From: DATNIC01 sp035604635
GTDB lineage: Bacteria > Vulcanimicrobiota > Vulcanimicrobiia > Vulcanimicrobiales > Vulcanimicrobiaceae
Assembly (NCBI GenBank): GCA_035604635.1
Contig: DATNIC010000190.1
Coordinates: forward strand, 1 to 64,000
Direction: 5' to 3'
DNA length: 64,000 nt
Each line of letters starts with the position of its first letter. Positions within the stretch are counted from its first letter, which is position 1. A program made the position numbers and the translations under genes. The notes beneath the pieces are model-generated. The model searched no databases and was not told the origin of the DNA. It saw nothing but the letters and a program-made list of their open reading frames with translations. Shown here in pieces: positions 1-8,129 of the stretch.

Positions 1-588
1 ACCGCAAAGAACTCCCCGATCCACTCCGTCAAAGACCTCTCCGGGAAGTCGATCGCAGTGACGACGATCAGCGACATGCAGCAATTCGCGTGCGAGAAGT
101 GGATCGACCAGCAAGGTGTCGACGCCAAAAGCGTCTCGTTCGTCGAGCTCCCGGTGACCGAGATGCCCGTCGCGCTCTCGACGGGGCGAATCGCGGCGGC
201 CGTGCTGCTTGAGCCGATCCTTTCTCAAAACAAGGGCGCGGTTCGGATGATCGGCAAGCCGCAAGAGGCGATCGCGAACAAGTTCTTGATTACCAACTGG
301 TTCTCGACGATCGATTGGATCGCGCGTAATCCCGCGACCGAGCAAAAATTCGCCGCGGTTATGCGCAAGACGGCCGCATGGGCGAACACCCACCCGAAAG
401 AGACGGCCGCGATCTTAGAAAAGTATTCGAAGGTCTCGCGCGACGTGATCATGACCGAAAACAGGGTGCTCTACGCGGATGCGGCGGCGCCCGCATGGAT
501 TCAGCCGGTCATCGACATCTTGGCGGAGTACAAGGTGATACCGAGGTCGTTCCCGTCGACGGAACTCATCGCATTGGGAGGACGCTGA
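1..588 (+). CDS. ABC transporter substrate-binding protein, NMT1/SsuA-like (5' truncated)
   Basis: Only the last 195 codons lie in the window; the frame is open from base 1, so the gene starts upstream. The visible part carries the KDLSGKSIAV type segment that opens the second half of lobe one in NMT1/THI5/SsuA-like periplasmic binding proteins, followed by a GRIAAAVLLEP segment and a C-terminal lobe ending in an IDILAEYKVIP helix typical of nitrate/sulfonate/thiamine-precursor binders. Such proteins capture a small organic ligand and deliver it to an ABC importer. The next gene starts 2 nt after its stop and uses a ribosome site inside its last codons, so it heads or belongs to the catabolic operon that follows. 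The ligand cannot be read from the sequence; an aromatic or phthalate-like acid is an inference from the neighbours. Confidence 0.8.
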   Translation, partial: TAKNSPIHSVKDLSGKSIAVTTISDMQQFACEKWIDQQGVDAKSVSFVELPVTEMPVALSTGRIAAAVLLEPILSQNKGAVRMIGKPQEAIANKFLITNWFSTIDWIARNPATEQKFAAVMRKTAAWANTHPKETAAILEKYSKVSRDVIMTENRVLYADAAAPAWIQPVIDILAEYKVIPRSFPSTELIALGGR

Positions 589-590
589 CC

Positions 591-1547
591 GTGGCCGTTA
601 CCGAACCGTTTGAAGCTTTCACCGGCGTTGCGTCGCTCGACGAGCTCTACGCGGCGCTCGGCCCGCGCTCGATTACGGCGGGCTGGCACAAGCCGGAGCC
701 GTCGCTGTGGCCGGAGCCCCGCAAGACCTATATTCCGATGCACTGGGCCTATCGTGAGGGGAAGGCCGCCCTCGACGCAGCCGGCCGCCTCATCGATACC
801 TCGCTCGCAGAACGCCGTAATCTCATCCTCTTCAATCCCGTCGAAGGAAACGCGTATGCGACCGCGCGCACGATCATCACCGCGTACCAGATGATTCTGC
901 CGGGAGAACGTGCGCGGTCGCATCGCCATACGCCCAACGCCCTACGCTTGATCATCGATTCGGAACCGGGGACATATTCGACCGTCGACGGCACCAAGGT
1001 CCCGATGGAGACGGGCGACGTCGTGCTGACCCCGTCGTGGATGTGGCACGGTCACGGGAACGAGGGCCACGCGCCTGCCTATTGGATCGACTATCTGGAC
1101 GCGCCGCTCACGCATCTGCTCGAACCAATGTTCCTCGAATGGCATCCGGATGAGTACGAGCCGATCGTCTCCGAGGGTAAGACGAGTCCGCTGCTTTACC
1201 GGTGGGCTGAGATAAAGAAGCGGCTTGCCGATGCGCCGCGCGAGCCGAGCGGGCGCTTCGGGCGGCAGATCGCGCTTGATTCGCACATGCCGACGTTGGG
1301 TTTGCACATGTGCGTCTTCGAAGCCGGCGAAACGTCGGCGCCCCTGAAGACCACGGCAAACAACGTCTATAGCGTCGTGAGCGGACGCGGGACGTCGATG
1401 ATCGACGAACGCACGTTTGCGTGGGAACGAGGCGACGTCTTTGTCGCACCGGCGTGGCGAGAGCACCGTCACCAATGCCAGGAACCCTCCGTCCTCTTCC
1501 GCGTTACGGACGAGCCGTTGTTGGCTGCGATCGGCTGGCTGCGTTGA
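591..1547 (+). CDS. Bicupin ring-cleavage dioxygenase, gentisate 1,2-dioxygenase-like
   Basis: This is a 318-residue protein with two cupin domains. The N-terminal cupin has HRHTPNALRL at about residue 111 and HGHGN at about 153, matching the iron-binding histidines of gentisate/salicylate/1-hydroxy-2-naphthoate dioxygenases, including the conserved SWMWHGHGNEG context. The second cupin near 250-315 has lost most metal ligands, as is usual in the family. It would insert both atoms of oxygen into a hydroxylated aromatic ring. The GTG start is chosen because GGAGGA lies 8 nt upstream and because it follows the preceding stop by 2 nt. It is somewhat shorter than typical gentisate dioxygenases. 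The exact substrate is uncertain. The downstream hydratase, UbiD decarboxylase and lyase fit further breakdown of the ring-opened or decarboxylated product. Confidence 0.8.
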   Translation: MAVTEPFEAFTGVASLDELYAALGPRSITAGWHKPEPSLWPEPRKTYIPMHWAYREGKAALDAAGRLIDTSLAERRNLILFNPVEGNAYATARTIITAYQMILPGERARSHRHTPNALRLIIDSEPGTYSTVDGTKVPMETGDVVLTPSWMWHGHGNEGHAPAYWIDYLDAPLTHLLEPMFLEWHPDEYEPIVSEGKTSPLLYRWAEIKKRLADAPREPSGRFGRQIALDSHMPTLGLHMCVFEAGETSAPLKTTANNVYSVVSGRGTSMIDERTFAWERGDVFVAPAWREHRHQCQEPSVLFRVTDEPLLAAIGWLR

Positions 1548-2275
1548 GCGATGTCCTGGTCAAACGCGACGGCGCGATCTTGGAAATCACCTTGAACAGG
1601 CCTGACGATGGGAACGCGATGTCCGATGACGCGGCCGCCGAGCTCACGCGGCTCCTGTTGAACACGGATGACGGCACCGACGCAATCGTCTTGCGCGGCG
1701 CGGGGGCGGATTTTTGCATCGGCCGTGCGACGATGGGACGGCCACGCGACGGAGCGCCGCCGGAGGCGCTGGCACGACGGCGCAGTACCGAGGTGATCTT
1801 CGACTGCTACGGCGCCTTTCGGCGCTCCGCGGTCCCGATCGTCGGCGTCGTTCAAGGACGAGCTTTGGGATTCGGCTGCGCCCTCGCCGCGCTCTGCGAC
1901 GTCACGCTTGCCTCGGAAGATGCAACCTTCGCGATACCGGAGATGAGCCATAACACGTTCCCGACGATGGTGATGTCGGCGCTCGTCGATCGCGTGCCGC
2001 TCAAAGCGCTGACGTACCTCGTCTATTCGACGGCCGTCATCTCGGCCGAGCGTGCCTTGACCTTCGGAATCGTTAGTGACGTCGTCACGCCGAGCGCACT
2101 AGAAGGCGCCGTCGCAACGCTGCGCGGGCGGCTCGCGAAGACGCCGAAGCCGGCCCTGTGCGCGGTCAAGGAGTACGCGCGCTCGGCGTTTGACATGGGC
2201 ACTGCAGGTGCGGTGGATTTCGCTCGGAACTTGCACGCGACCATCAATTCTTCAAGCGAGATGCGCAGATCATGA
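1544..2275 (+). CDS. Enoyl-CoA hydratase/isomerase family protein
   Basis: This is a 243-residue crotonase-fold protein. The two oxyanion-hole segments are visible: GADFCIGR near residue 60 and VQGRALGFGCALAALCD near 105, followed by an IPEM segment near 135 where the family carries a catalytic glutamate. It would hydrate or isomerise an acyl-CoA, or act on a related thioester. The TTG start overlaps the upstream TGA (TTGA), so translation is coupled to the dioxygenase; no ATG or GTG in frame would keep the N-terminal strand. The stop overlaps the next ATG (ATGA). The C-terminus is short compared with full-length hydratases, which leaves its exact reaction open. Confidence 0.82.
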   Translation: MSDVLVKRDGAILEITLNRPDDGNAMSDDAAAELTRLLLNTDDGTDAIVLRGAGADFCIGRATMGRPRDGAPPEALARRRSTEVIFDCYGAFRRSAVPIVGVVQGRALGFGCALAALCDVTLASEDATFAIPEMSHNTFPTMVMSALVDRVPLKALTYLVYSTAVISAERALTFGIVSDVVTPSALEGAVATLRGRLAKTPKPALCAVKEYARSAFDMGTAGAVDFARNLHATINSSSEMRRS

Positions 2276-3831
2276 AGGTGCAGCCGGCGGCGTCTCGCGC
2301 CACCGATTTTGAGAAGTTCCGCTTGCGCCGGTTTGTCGACCGGCTCCTCGAGTTGGGCGAAGTCGAGATCCACGACGAGCCCGTAGCGCTCGCCGATCTG
2401 AGCGCCGTGATCGAGTCGACGCCCAAGGCGACGTGGTTCAAGAACGTCGGCAAGGAGCGCTTCGAGATGATTGCGTCGGTTGCAGGGAGCCGGCGCCGGC
2501 TTGCCGCTGCTTTCGGCGTCGATCCGCAGGAGCTCGCCCACGAATTCATGCGGCGGACGAGCAATCCGCAGCCGATCGTCGAGATCGCCTCGGAAGACGC
2601 GCCCGTCCATCAAGTGGTTCACAGCGGCGAAGCGATCGACCTCATGAGCTTGCCGTTCCACCTGCAGCACGAATTCGACGGCGCTCCGTATATCTCGTCG
2701 GCGATCGACTACGCCGTCGATCCGGCCACGGGGAGGACGAACGTCGGCTGCCGGCGCCTCATGTTCCGCGACCGAACGACGCTTCGAGCCAATTTGACGC
2801 AGCCGTCCGATCTCAAGAGGATCTACATGGGCTGCGCGCAGCGGCGTGAGCGTTTGCCGGTCAGCTTCGCGATCGGGTCGCATCCGCTGGACTTCGTCGC
2901 CGCCGGTGTGAGGATTCCCGTCGACGAGTTCACCTTGGTTGCAACGATGCGCGGCGAGCCCGTCCCGATGGTTCGCGGCATCACCAACGGCGTGCTCGCG
3001 CCGGCCGACACCGAGATGATCATCGAAGGCTATTTCGACGAGCTCGGCTATCGCGAGTCCGAAGGCCCCTACGGAGAGTTCTACGGCTTCTATGGCGGAG
3101 TGCACCTCGATCCCGTTTACCACGTCACCGCGATCACGATGCGCAAGGACGTGCTGCACCAGACGGTCCGCCACAGCGCGAAACTGCTCAGCTGGAACGA
3201 GTCGGCGAATCTCGGCGGGATCAACGCCGAGGTCGGGATGTGGCGAGCACTCCGGGCAGCGAATATCGAACCGGCGGCGGTCAACGCGGTCGCGGCTGCG
3301 AACGGCCGCCAGCATGCGCGTGTCGCGTTGCGGCGCGGGATGCCCGGGCAGGCGCGGCTCGCGATCGCGGCGCTCTTCGCAATCCAGCGCGTCAAACACA
3401 TCGTCGTCGTCGACGACGATGTCGATGTTTTCTCCGACGAGGAGATCGAATGGGCGCTCTCCACGCGCTTCCGCGCGGACCAGGACGTCGTCGTCGGCGA
3501 GCGCTATCCCGGATTCTATATGGATCCGACGATGGACGACGACAAGATGATCGGGAAGATCGGCTTCGATGCGACGGCCCCGTACGGCGTCCCCGATACC
3601 ATAGAGCGGCGCCGCTCGCGCCCGCCGCGCATGACGCGCGCGCGCCGCTTCGCGAGCGTCCGCGAAGCGCTCGAATCGGGACCGATGTACTTCATGGCGC
3701 TCGCGGAGTCCCTCGGCAGCGACGACGGCCGGGAACTCGCGCTCGAGCTTGCCGCCTTGCACGAAGAGGGCACCTTGACGCGGCTTCGCGACGGCGAGTG
3801 GGCGCTCAAATCCGCGCAGATACGCGAGTGA
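2272..3831 (+). CDS. UbiD family prenylated-FMN-dependent decarboxylase
   Basis: This 519-residue protein has the length and architecture of UbiD-family (de)carboxylases, which use prenylated FMN to remove or add carboxyl groups on aromatic or alpha,beta-unsaturated acids. The ESEGPYGEFYGFYGG segment at about 262-276 is the conserved active-site and cofactor region with the catalytic glutamate, and VVVDDDVDVF near 378-387 is the family C-terminal signature. A flavin prenyltransferase (UbiX) is not in the window and would be needed elsewhere. The ATG overlaps the hydratase stop and the stop overlaps the next GTG, placing it in the middle of a coupled operon. The substrate is unknown; an aromatic acid linked to the upstream dioxygenase is inferred. 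Confidence 0.9.
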   Translation: MKVQPAASRATDFEKFRLRRFVDRLLELGEVEIHDEPVALADLSAVIESTPKATWFKNVGKERFEMIASVAGSRRRLAAAFGVDPQELAHEFMRRTSNPQPIVEIASEDAPVHQVVHSGEAIDLMSLPFHLQHEFDGAPYISSAIDYAVDPATGRTNVGCRRLMFRDRTTLRANLTQPSDLKRIYMGCAQRRERLPVSFAIGSHPLDFVAAGVRIPVDEFTLVATMRGEPVPMVRGITNGVLAPADTEMIIEGYFDELGYRESEGPYGEFYGFYGGVHLDPVYHVTAITMRKDVLHQTVRHSAKLLSWNESANLGGINAEVGMWRALRAANIEPAAVNAVAAANGRQHARVALRRGMPGQARLAIAALFAIQRVKHIVVVDDDVDVFSDEEIEWALSTRFRADQDVVVGERYPGFYMDPTMDDDKMIGKIGFDATAPYGVPDTIERRRSRPPRMTRARRFASVREALESGPMYFMALAESLGSDDGRELALELAALHEEGTLTRLRDGEWALKSAQIRE

Positions 3832-4712
3832 ACGGCGCCGGCGTACTTCGTTCTGCCTTTGCACGAGGAGAAACCATCGTCGCGCCCGGCGTCTTCGATG
3901 GGCTTTCCGCTCGCATCGTCGAGCGAGCAGGGTTCGGGGCGGTTTATGCAAGCGGCGGCGCGATCGCGCGAAGCACCGGTGTTCCGGATCTCGGACTGCT
4001 TTCGCTTGCCGAAGTCGTCGCTCGCTTAGAAGCGATCGTCGATGCGGTTGACGTCCCGGTCGTTGCTGACGCCGACACCGGCTTCGGCGGCGCGCTCAAC
4101 GTCGAACGAACCGTTCGCGCCTTTGCGCGCGCCGGAGTCGCGGCGCTGCATCTCGAGGACCAAACGTTTCCCAAGCGCTGCGGCCACCTGGACGGCAAGT
4201 CGCTCATCCCCGTGGAAGAGATGGGAGAAAAAGTCCGCGCCGCTTGTGAAGCTGCGGGCGACTCGGGTCCGGTGATCATCGCCCGAACGGATGCCATCGC
4301 CGTCGAAGGTTTCGAAGCGGCGCTCGAGCGCGCGCGTGCGTACGCGGAGGCCGGCGCCGAGATGCTTTTCGTGGAGGCACCGACGACCGAACCCCAGATC
4401 GCCGAGATCGCTCGCCGCGTACCCGGCTGGAAACTCATCAATATGTTCGAGGGCGGCAAGACGCCGCTTCTGTCGACGGCTCGCTTGCGCGAGATTGGGT
4501 ACCAACTCGTCATCATTCCGAGCGACTTGCAGCGGGCCGCCATCCGCGCGATGGAACGGGCTGCAGGAACCATTCGGGAAGAAGGGAGCACGGCCGGCTT
4601 CTCGGCAAACATGAGCTCGTTTGCGGAGCGTGACGCCCTCGTCGATACCGCGCTATACCTCGAGCGCGGCTTCCGCTATTCAGAAACTGCCCGGGAACGG
4701 CCGCGGCACTAG
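3828..4712 (+). CDS. Isocitrate lyase/PEP mutase superfamily protein
   Basis: This is a 294-residue TIM-barrel enzyme. DADTGFGG at 81-88 is the metal-binding signature, and LEDQTFPKRCGH at 109-120 carries the KRCGH loop with the catalytic cysteine found in 2-methylisocitrate lyases and related C-C lyases. It would cleave a 2-substituted malate-type acid to pyruvate or glyoxylate plus a second acid; oxaloacetate decarboxylase or carboxyphosphonoenolpyruvate mutase activities are alternatives in the superfamily. The GTG start overlaps the stop of the UbiD gene (GTGA). As the last gene of the operon it probably completes the pathway by feeding central metabolism. Confidence 0.85.
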   Translation: MNGAGVLRSAFARGETIVAPGVFDGLSARIVERAGFGAVYASGGAIARSTGVPDLGLLSLAEVVARLEAIVDAVDVPVVADADTGFGGALNVERTVRAFARAGVAALHLEDQTFPKRCGHLDGKSLIPVEEMGEKVRAACEAAGDSGPVIIARTDAIAVEGFEAALERARAYAEAGAEMLFVEAPTTEPQIAEIARRVPGWKLINMFEGGKTPLLSTARLREIGYQLVIIPSDLQRAAIRAMERAAGTIREEGSTAGFSANMSSFAERDALVDTALYLERGFRYSETARERPRH

Positions 4713-4732
4713 CGCGCCTCGGCTACTTGCCG

Positions 4733-4738
4733 TACAAT
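4733..4738 (+). promoter_or_regulatory. Putative -10 box (TACAAT) for a leaderless transcript
   Basis: TACAAT ends 7 nt before the methyltransferase ATG, and no purine-rich ribosome site lies between. That spacing would put the transcription start at or next to the start codon, giving a leaderless mRNA. No convincing -35 hexamer is visible. Confidence 0.4.
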
Positions 4739-4745
4739 CCAAGCC

Positions 4746-5513
4746 ATGCCTGAGCCGATAATCGCGTCGCCGGAACCCGACGATCCGGTTCTGCTCGAAC
4801 AGCGGAAGTACTACGACGAGCGGGGCGCGCACGACGAAGACCGCTTCTTTCGTCGCGGCAAGTTCGATCGCGGTCCGCAGCTCAACCGCGAGTGGTTCGC
4901 CGAGGTTTTGGAAGTCGTCCGGGCGCTCACCGAGTTCGCGCCACGCGGCGACGTCCTCGAACTTGCGGTTGGGACGGGCATCTGGACGAAACACCTTGCC
5001 GCGTCCGCCGAGCGGTGCACCGTCCTCGATTCCTCGGCGAAGACCCTAGAGACGTTGAAACCGCGTCTCGCGCCCTTCGGCACTCGGATAGAGTACATCC
5101 ACGCGGATATCTTCCACTGGGTGCCGCGCACCCGCTACGATGTTGTTTTTTTCGGCTATTGGCTGACCCACGTCCCACCGAATCTGTTTGACCGATTCTG
5201 GGAACTGGTGCACAGCGCTCTCAAAGAGAACGGGCGCGTCTTCTTTGTCGATTCCTTCGACAAGAACTCGGCGCTCGTCCGCTACGAGAGCGTCGACCCG
5301 AAAACGCACGTGCAGGTGCGGAAGATGAACGACGGGCGCGAGTTGCGCGTCTACAAGGTCTTCTACGAGGCTCAATCGCTTGGCAAAGCGCTCCACGATC
5401 TCGGCTGGAACGCGACGATCAAGACGACGTCCAAGCACTTCCTCTACGGAATAGCGTCACCGACGACGCCCGCGCCGGCTAGTTCAGATAGGCCAGGGGA
5501 CCCTTCGCAATAG
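4746..5513 (+). CDS. Class I SAM-dependent methyltransferase
   Basis: This is a 255-residue Rossmann-fold methyltransferase. DVLELAVGTGIW at 69-80 is the glycine-rich SAM-binding motif I, followed by CTVLDSSAKTLE (motif II acidic residue) and YDVVFFGYWLTHVP at about 134-148, the strand-4 region. The C-terminal half (FVDSFDKNS, KVFYEAQSL, LHDLGW) resembles small-molecule methyltransferases. The substrate is not identifiable. It begins 33 nt after the catabolic operon but has its own -10-like box, so it may be separately transcribed. Its 3' end overlaps a small gene on the other strand. Confidence 0.82.
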   Translation: MPEPIIASPEPDDPVLLEQRKYYDERGAHDEDRFFRRGKFDRGPQLNREWFAEVLEVVRALTEFAPRGDVLELAVGTGIWTKHLAASAERCTVLDSSAKTLETLKPRLAPFGTRIEYIHADIFHWVPRTRYDVVFFGYWLTHVPPNLFDRFWELVHSALKENGRVFFVDSFDKNSALVRYESVDPKTHVQVRKMNDGRELRVYKVFYEAQSLGKALHDLGWNATIKTTSKHFLYGIASPTTPAPASSDRPGDPSQ

Positions 5514-5655
5514 CGCGCTCGATATCGAGTGCATACAACGCCGCAGCCTCGGCTTCTTCGGGCGTCTCAAAAGTCAGCTGGTCAGCGGAGTTCGCCTCCC
5601 AAACGAGGACGATTTCTTCACCGGCATCGGAGCGGCCGTAGCCGAACGTAAACAT
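5479..5655 (-). CDS. Small hypothetical protein (about 58 aa)
   Basis: A short minus-strand reading frame ends in TAG and would encode an acidic protein with segments EEIVLVWEANSADQLTF, ETPEEAEAAALYALDIE and a PLAYLN tail, which read like genuine protein. The first in-frame ATG is used here, but about 20 plausible residues continue upstream (KQIRLAFPAAEQYAHEK) without a canonical start, so the real N-terminus may be longer. It overlaps the methyltransferase 3' end tail to tail. It fills what would otherwise be a 200 nt gap. No family is recognised. Confidence 0.4.
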   Translation of the reverse strand: MFTFGYGRSDAGEEIVLVWEANSADQLTFETPEEAEAAALYALDIERAIAKGPLAYLN

Positions 5656-5713
5656 CTTCTCGTGAGCATACTGCTCCGCCGCCGGAAAGGCGAGCCGGAT
5701 TTGTTTCGCTTCT

Positions 5714-6682
5714 GTGACGATTGCGAAAAGATACGGTAAGCGGCCCCGCGAAGCGTGTGATCTCGTTCATAGGAGCAAGCTGATCGTCGACGTTCACCTG
5801 CCGCCGTTACCGTACCAGGATTGGGAGCCGACCAAGACGACGCTGCACCTATGGTGTCAGATCATCGGGAAGATCCGGCTCGCAACGACGCAACACCGCA
5901 ATCACTGGTGGAACGTGACCTTGCGTCCGACGGCGCGCGGCCTTATCGCGGAGCGCATGCTCGCCGGCGACGCGTTTTTCGACATCGAGCTCGACCTGAT
6001 CGATCATCGCACGATCGTGCGAACCAACAAAGCGCATGAACCGGCATACGTCGATCTGCGCCAAGGGCTCAGCGTTGCGAACTTTCATGCGGCCCTCTTT
6101 CACGCGCTTCACGGATTCGGCATCAACGTCACGATCCTGGGGAAACCCTACGGCGTCCCGATGACGACGCCGTTTGCGCACGATCACGACCACCGCGCCT
6201 ACGATCGCGTGATGGTCCGCCGGTGGTGGGAGATCGTGATGTGGACGAGCGAGGTCTTCGATGAATTCGCCGCAGGGTTCGCGGGCAAGCAGAGCGTCCC
6301 GCAGCTCTTCTGGCACAGCTTCGACTTAGCGCTGGCGCGCTTCTCCGGACGGCCCGCCGCGGGGCCGCCGAAGCCCGATCCGGTCGCGCAGGATGCGTAC
6401 TCGCACGAAGTGATCGCGTTCGGCTTCTGGGCCGGCGACGCGAACGTACCGGCGCCTACCTACTACACGTATACCGCGCCCGAGCCGGCAACGCTGACGT
6501 CCTTCGCGCTGCAACCCAGTGAGGCGGGCTGGCATCCTGCGGGTGCCGGGCACTTGGGACAACTGCCCTACGATGCCGTGCGCGAGGCCAAGGATCCCCG
6601 AGCAACGCTGCTCGCATTCCTGCGCAGCGGCTATGAAGCCGGGACACGGGCCGCGCACTGGGAGGGAGTAAATGCAACATGA
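5714..6682 (+). CDS. DUF5996 family protein
   Basis: This protein of up to 322 residues matches the DUF5996 pattern: LPYQDW..TKTTLHLWCQIIGKIRLA near the N-terminus, NHWWNVTLRPTARGL, then a histidine-rich middle (FAHDHDHRAYD) and a C-terminal PEPATLTSFALQPSEAGW segment. The function is unknown in the family. The ATG given adds about 22 residues that the family lacks; a CTG at 5780 with AGGAG just upstream is an attractive alternative and would resemble the CTG starts elsewhere in this window. It is translationally coupled (ATGA) to the OsmC gene, suggesting a linked redox or detoxification role. Confidence 0.75.
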   Translation: MTIAKRYGKRPREACDLVHRSKLIVDVHLPPLPYQDWEPTKTTLHLWCQIIGKIRLATTQHRNHWWNVTLRPTARGLIAERMLAGDAFFDIELDLIDHRTIVRTNKAHEPAYVDLRQGLSVANFHAALFHALHGFGINVTILGKPYGVPMTTPFAHDHDHRAYDRVMVRRWWEIVMWTSEVFDEFAAGFAGKQSVPQLFWHSFDLALARFSGRPAAGPPKPDPVAQDAYSHEVIAFGFWAGDANVPAPTYYTYTAPEPATLTSFALQPSEAGWHPAGAGHLGQLPYDAVREAKDPRATLLAFLRSGYEAGTRAAHWEGVNAT

Positions 6683-7161
6683 ATGAGCTCGAGATCAAAC
6701 GTTCACCCGAAATGACGGTGGAAACGCGCGGGATCGATCACATGAAGAAAGTCGCGATCGTCCGCAACGCCAACGGCTTGATCTCGACGATCGTCAGCGA
6801 TGAGGGACCGCAGATCGGCGGCGAGGGGAGCGCACCTGCACCGCTGATGTTTTTCTCAGCCGGGATCGCACTTTGACTGCACACTCAGGCGGCGCGGTAC
6901 GCGTCGATGTTAAAGCTCGCGGTCAAGGACATCGTCGTTATGGTCCACGCACGCTTCGCCGCCGAGGGATCGGTCTTGCGTGAGACGATCGAGACGAGCG
7001 CCTCCTTCGAAATCGGCCTCACGATCGAATCGGACGAGCCGCCGGACAAACTCGAAAAACTCGTGCGCGTCGCACATAGCGGTTGTTATGCAGAGGCCGC
7101 GCTGAGGGGGAAGGCGCCGATCCGCTTTATCAATACGATAAACGGACGCGCCGTCGCGTGA
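6679..7161 (+). CDS. OsmC-family peroxiredoxin-like protein with in-frame TGA, probable selenoprotein
   Basis: One continuous frame of 160 codons is interrupted only by TGA at codon 66 (6874-6876). Both sides together form a complete OsmC/Ohr-type protein: GGEGSAPAPLMFFSAGIAL before the TGA, then LHTQAARYAS, the central strand region, and VAHSGCYAEAAL with Cys136. In the family the residue at the TGA is the peroxidatic cysteine (typically C..TQ.ARYA) and Cys136 is its partner, so TGA falls exactly on the active-site position. A hairpin suitable as a bacterial SECIS follows. OsmC-like selenoproteins are known, so selenocysteine insertion is the preferred reading; a nonsense mutation or sequencing error cannot be excluded. 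The gene overlaps DUF5996 (ATGA) and the next dehydrogenase (GTGA). It would reduce organic peroxides. Confidence 0.75.
6890..6906 (+). promoter_or_regulatory. Candidate bacterial SECIS hairpin
   Basis: A 6-bp stem (CGGCGC pairing with GCGTCG, one G-U pair) closes a GGTAC loop at 6896-6900. The loop begins 19 nt after the TGA of the OsmC gene. Bacterial SECIS elements lie just downstream of the UGA, with the apical loop about 16-37 nt away and at least one G in its first two positions; this hairpin has GGU, as in E. coli fdhF. It is within coding sequence, as expected in bacteria. Confidence 0.55.
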
Positions 7162-8129
7162 GCCGGCCGGTCGTCGCATTCGCGAAAGGCGCTTGGCAAT
7201 ATCCATCGGCGCGGGCGCTGGTCGGCGAGCATGCAGAGGTAGTAGAAGAGGATCGTGTCGCAGAAGCCGCGGGTCTTTATTGCGACAGCAACAAGCCACG
7301 CGTCGACGCGGCGTACCTTGACCAAGCACCACTCCTGCGTATCATCGCAAGCGCCTCGGTCGGCTATGACAACATCGATGTCGCCGAATGCACGCGGCGC
7401 GGGATCGCGTTCTCGAATTCGCGCGGGTCGCTAACGCAAGCGGTTGCCGACGTCGCGTACCTGCTGGTTCTCTCCGTTTTTCGCCACTTCGGCGAGGGCG
7501 CCGGCTGGGTCCGCGATGGGAAATGGCCCTCCGGCGACGCGCCTTACGGGGACGACCTGGAGGGTAGCACGCTCGGGATCGTCGGGATGGGCGCGATCGG
7601 TCTCGCTCTCGCAAAGCGCGCGCGAGCGAGCGGGATGCGCATCGTCTATTGCAATCGGCACCACACCCCCAACGAGACCGAGGTCGACGCGCGGCATCTT
7701 ACATTCGAGGCGCTGTTGCGCACCGCGGATTGCGTCATCGTGTTGACGCCGCTCACGGATGAAACGCGCGGCATGTTCGGTCGCGAGCAATTCGCTTTGA
7801 TGAAACCGTCTGCGTATTTCGTCAACGTCGCCCGCGGGAAAGTCGTGCAGACCGAGGCGCTCTTCGAGGCGCTTGCAGGCCGGCAGATCGCCGGCGCTGC
7901 GCTCGACGTGACCGATCCGGAGCCGTTGCCGCCCGAACATCCGCTACTGTCGCTGCCAAATGCCTTGATCGTGCCGCACATCGGGAGCGCGACGCATCAA
8001 ACGCGCGAGCGAATGTCGCTCTACGCCGCGCGCAACCTGATCGCGGGCATCCAGGGCAAGCCTCTTCCGCAGATCGTCAACTCGGCGGTTTACGAATCGG
8101 CGGCGCGATCGGGATCGAGCAGGGTATAG
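7158..8129 (+). CDS. D-2-hydroxyacid dehydrogenase (glyoxylate/hydroxypyruvate reductase type)
   Basis: This 323-residue protein belongs to the NAD(P)-dependent D-isomer 2-hydroxyacid dehydrogenases. GMGAIG at 143-148 is the nucleotide-binding motif; NVARGKVV carries the substrate-binding/catalytic arginine, DPEPLP the catalytic glutamate and PHIGSAT the catalytic histidine. It would interconvert glyoxylate/glycolate or hydroxypyruvate/glycerate. The GTG start overlaps the OsmC stop (GTGA). Its 3' end overlaps a convergent beta-hydroxyacid dehydrogenase by 40 bp. With that neighbour it suggests glyoxylate/tartronate-semialdehyde (glycerate pathway) metabolism, consistent with a glyoxylate-releasing lyase upstream. 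Confidence 0.88.
   Translation: MSRPVVAFAKGAWQYPSARALVGEHAEVVEEDRVAEAAGLYCDSNKPRVDAAYLDQAPLLRIIASASVGYDNIDVAECTRRGIAFSNSRGSLTQAVADVAYLLVLSVFRHFGEGAGWVRDGKWPSGDAPYGDDLEGSTLGIVGMGAIGLALAKRARASGMRIVYCNRHHTPNETEVDARHLTFEALLRTADCVIVLTPLTDETRGMFGREQFALMKPSAYFVNVARGKVVQTEALFEALAGRQIAGAALDVTDPEPLPPEHPLLSLPNALIVPHIGSATHQTRERMSLYAARNLIAGIQGKPLPQIVNSAVYESAARSGSSRV

Noticed and set aside
2023..3951. Long minus-strand open frame (642 codons)
   Set aside because: Antisense to the UbiD gene, arginine-rich with no domain; a shadow typical of high-GC DNA.
6874..6876. Pseudogene reading of the OsmC gene
   Set aside because: Both halves stay in one frame, flanking genes are coupled, and the codon is exactly the catalytic cysteine; selenocysteine explains it better.
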